NCBI GenBank assembly: GCA_963693315.1
Contig: OY856188.1
Coordinates: 265,727,114-265,791,113, forward strand
Direction of reading: 5' to 3'
DNA length: 64,000 nucleotides
Source: Diogma glabrata
Taxonomy: Eukaryota > Arthropoda > Insecta > Diptera > Cylindrotomidae
Of the stretch, positions 62,432 through 64,000 are shown piece after piece; the stretch's first letter is position 1; each line of letters starts with the position of its first letter. Both the position numbers and the translations under genes were made by a program. The notes under the pieces are model-generated. The model was not told where the DNA came from, made no database searches, and worked only from the letters and a program-made list of their open reading frames with translations.

Positions 62432-64000
62432 ACTTCGGTCTGAAAGACCTAAGTATTACATTCATGAGCTCAAAGTGAAATTCTTACCCCCACTTTTTTT
62501 GGCATTTCTCGACGTTTTAGGACCTACTGATTCTAAAAAAGCAAAAGAAAAAAATTTATGTCTGTCTGCCGGCCGGCCGTCCGTCACAACCGACGAAATC
62601 TAGAAAACCGCTGGACGGAGATTTATGGGATTATAAGTTTGTCTCAGAAATAATTTCAAACGCATCAAAAAATGATTTCATTGATTTTTTTAGCCAATTC
62701 TTTGGGGAAAAAAATGTAGCTGTTTTTATGACGTAAATGTAATTGAAAATGAAATTGGACATGGAAATTTTTTAATTTGTTATAGTTTTTGAAATATTTT
62801 TGGAATTTTGAAAAAAGTTTGTATATTTGATTTTGTAATAAGTTGTGCAATATTTTTAGAATTGTGGAAAAAGTTTTAATTTTTGATTTTGTAAGAATTT
62901 TTGGATTATTTTTTGGAATTTTGAATTTTAAATTTTTGATTGTATTATAATTTTTGGAATTTTGAAAAAATTTTCAATTTTAGATTTTGTAATAATTTTT
63001 TAAATATATTTAGAATTTTGAAAAAAGTTTGATTTTATTATGATTTTTACAATAATTTTGGAATTTTGAAAGAAATATGAATTTGTGATTTTGTAATATT
63101 TTCTCGAATCGCTAAATTGAGGGTTTTTGAATAGTTTGCTGAAAATCTAAATGAAAATGAAATTGGACATGGACATTTTTGAGTTTGTTATAGTTTTTGA
63201 ATATTTTTGGAATTTTGAAAAATGTTTCAATTTTTGATTTTGTAAGAATTTTTGGAATATGTTTAGAATTTTGAAAAATTTTAAATTTTTGATTTTATTA
63301 TAATTTTTATAATTTTGGAAAAAGTTTCAATTTTTGATAGTGTTATAATTTTTGCAATATTTTTAGAGTTTTGGAAAAAGTTTGAATTTTTGAATTTTTA
63401 AGAATTTTTGGAATATTATTAGGATTTAGAAAAAGTTTAAATATTTGTTTTGATTCCAAGTTTTGGAATATTTTTAGAATTTTGAAAAAAAAAATTTGTT
63501 AATTTTCTATATATTTTTAGAATTTTGAAAAAAGTTTCAATTTTTTAATTTTTAAGAATTTTTGGAATATTATTAGAATTTAGAAAAAGTTTAAATTTTT
63601 GATTTTAATCCTAATTTTTTGAAATATTTTTAAAATTTTGAAGAAAAATAGAATTTTTGAATTTTATATATACATATTTTTAGAATTTTGAAAAAAGTTT
63701 CAATTTTTGATTTTGTAAGAATTTTTGGAATATTTTTAGAATATTGAAAACATTCTAAATTTTTGATTTTATAATAATTTTTATTATTTTGAAAGAAGTT
63801 ACAATTTTTGATTTTGTTATAATTTTTGCAATATTTTTAGAATTTTTGAAAAAAATTTTAGTCTGTGATTTTGTAATAATTTTTGAGTAGTTTGCTGATT
63901 GTATAATCTTTTCAGTAAATTATGTTAATATATGATCTGTTATAATTTTCCAACAACGTATTGATGTTTCGTGTTAGTTATGTAATACATATCTAAACAG
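62432..64000 (+). repeat. repeat E copy 3 (runs off the window)
   Basis: Starts TTACTTCGGTCTGAAAGACC, has the GGCCGGCC stretch, lacks several hundred bases present in copies 1 and 2, and then carries the longest TTTTTGGAATTTTGAAAAAG minisatellite (about 62770-63890). The near-terminal CAACGTATTGATGTTTCG block begins at 63954, so the true end is just outside. Confidence 0.85.

Overview
The window looks like a stretch of insect nuclear genome. It is strongly AT-rich, has very short introns (54-69 bp), a small cluster of insect-type UDP-glycosyltransferase (UGT) genes, and is packed with metazoan transposable elements (copia, Ty3/gypsy, jockey-like and RTE-like LINEs, Penelope, PIF/Harbinger, hAT, mariner, CACTA-like). 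A nematoceran dipteran would fit, but nothing here proves the order. All function calls come from motif recognition by eye; no database search was run.

Host genes. Three complete UGT genes share one three-exon plan: exon 2 is exactly 421 bp and exon 3 exactly 892 bp in each. They are UGT-1 (9140-10819, minus), UGT-2 (34277-35953, minus) and UGT-4 (60423-62097, plus). UGT-3 (38406-42443, minus) is a frameshifted pseudogene whose second intron carries a 2,360-bp mobile element. Each copy keeps a TATA-like box and an initiator-like site placing the start codon 21 nt downstream of the inferred start site. The only other recognised host sequence is a decayed dynein heavy-chain fragment (about 36900-37115).

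Layout. 1-1823: 5' part of a minus-strand copia element. 2010-3230: jockey-like LINE remnant, cut by a complete but dead Ty3/gypsy element (3254-7972) whose 5' LTR has a large (TA)n expansion. 8063-8674: MITE. 9140-10819: UGT-1. 11807-13027: RTE-like LINE fragment. 13715-14642 and 15237-17620: two large foldback elements with CACTAG ends. 17826-20440: repeat R2 with repeat E inserted in it. 22440-32270: a 9.8-kb Harbinger-like element (18-bp terminal inverted repeats, SANT-like gene, convergent HARBI1-type transposase) stuffed with a Penelope inverted pair, LINE remnants, (TA)n tracts and a solo LTR. 32938-33689: second, short Harbinger derivative. 34277-42443: UGT-2, dynein fragment, UGT-3 with its intronic element. 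42788-43866: R2 copy 2. 44176-46270: hAT element with a nested MITE. 46355-48525: repeat with ~280-bp tandem units. 50615-52151: ZMYM1-like hAT scrap and internally deleted mariner. 52745-55400: second RTE-like LINE. 56415-58170 and 62432-64000: further copies of repeat E, flanking UGT-4.

Most interesting point. The element inside UGT-3 encodes a decayed member of an arthropod protein family for which I know no assigned function (motif FPENLGAVS). It has 12-bp terminal inverted repeats starting CACTGG and a 3-bp target duplication, and removing it leaves an intron of exactly the expected 57 bp. Its ends differ from those of the two CACTAG foldback elements only by transitions. Together they suggest one CACTA-like DNA-transposon family, with the unnamed protein as candidate transposase.
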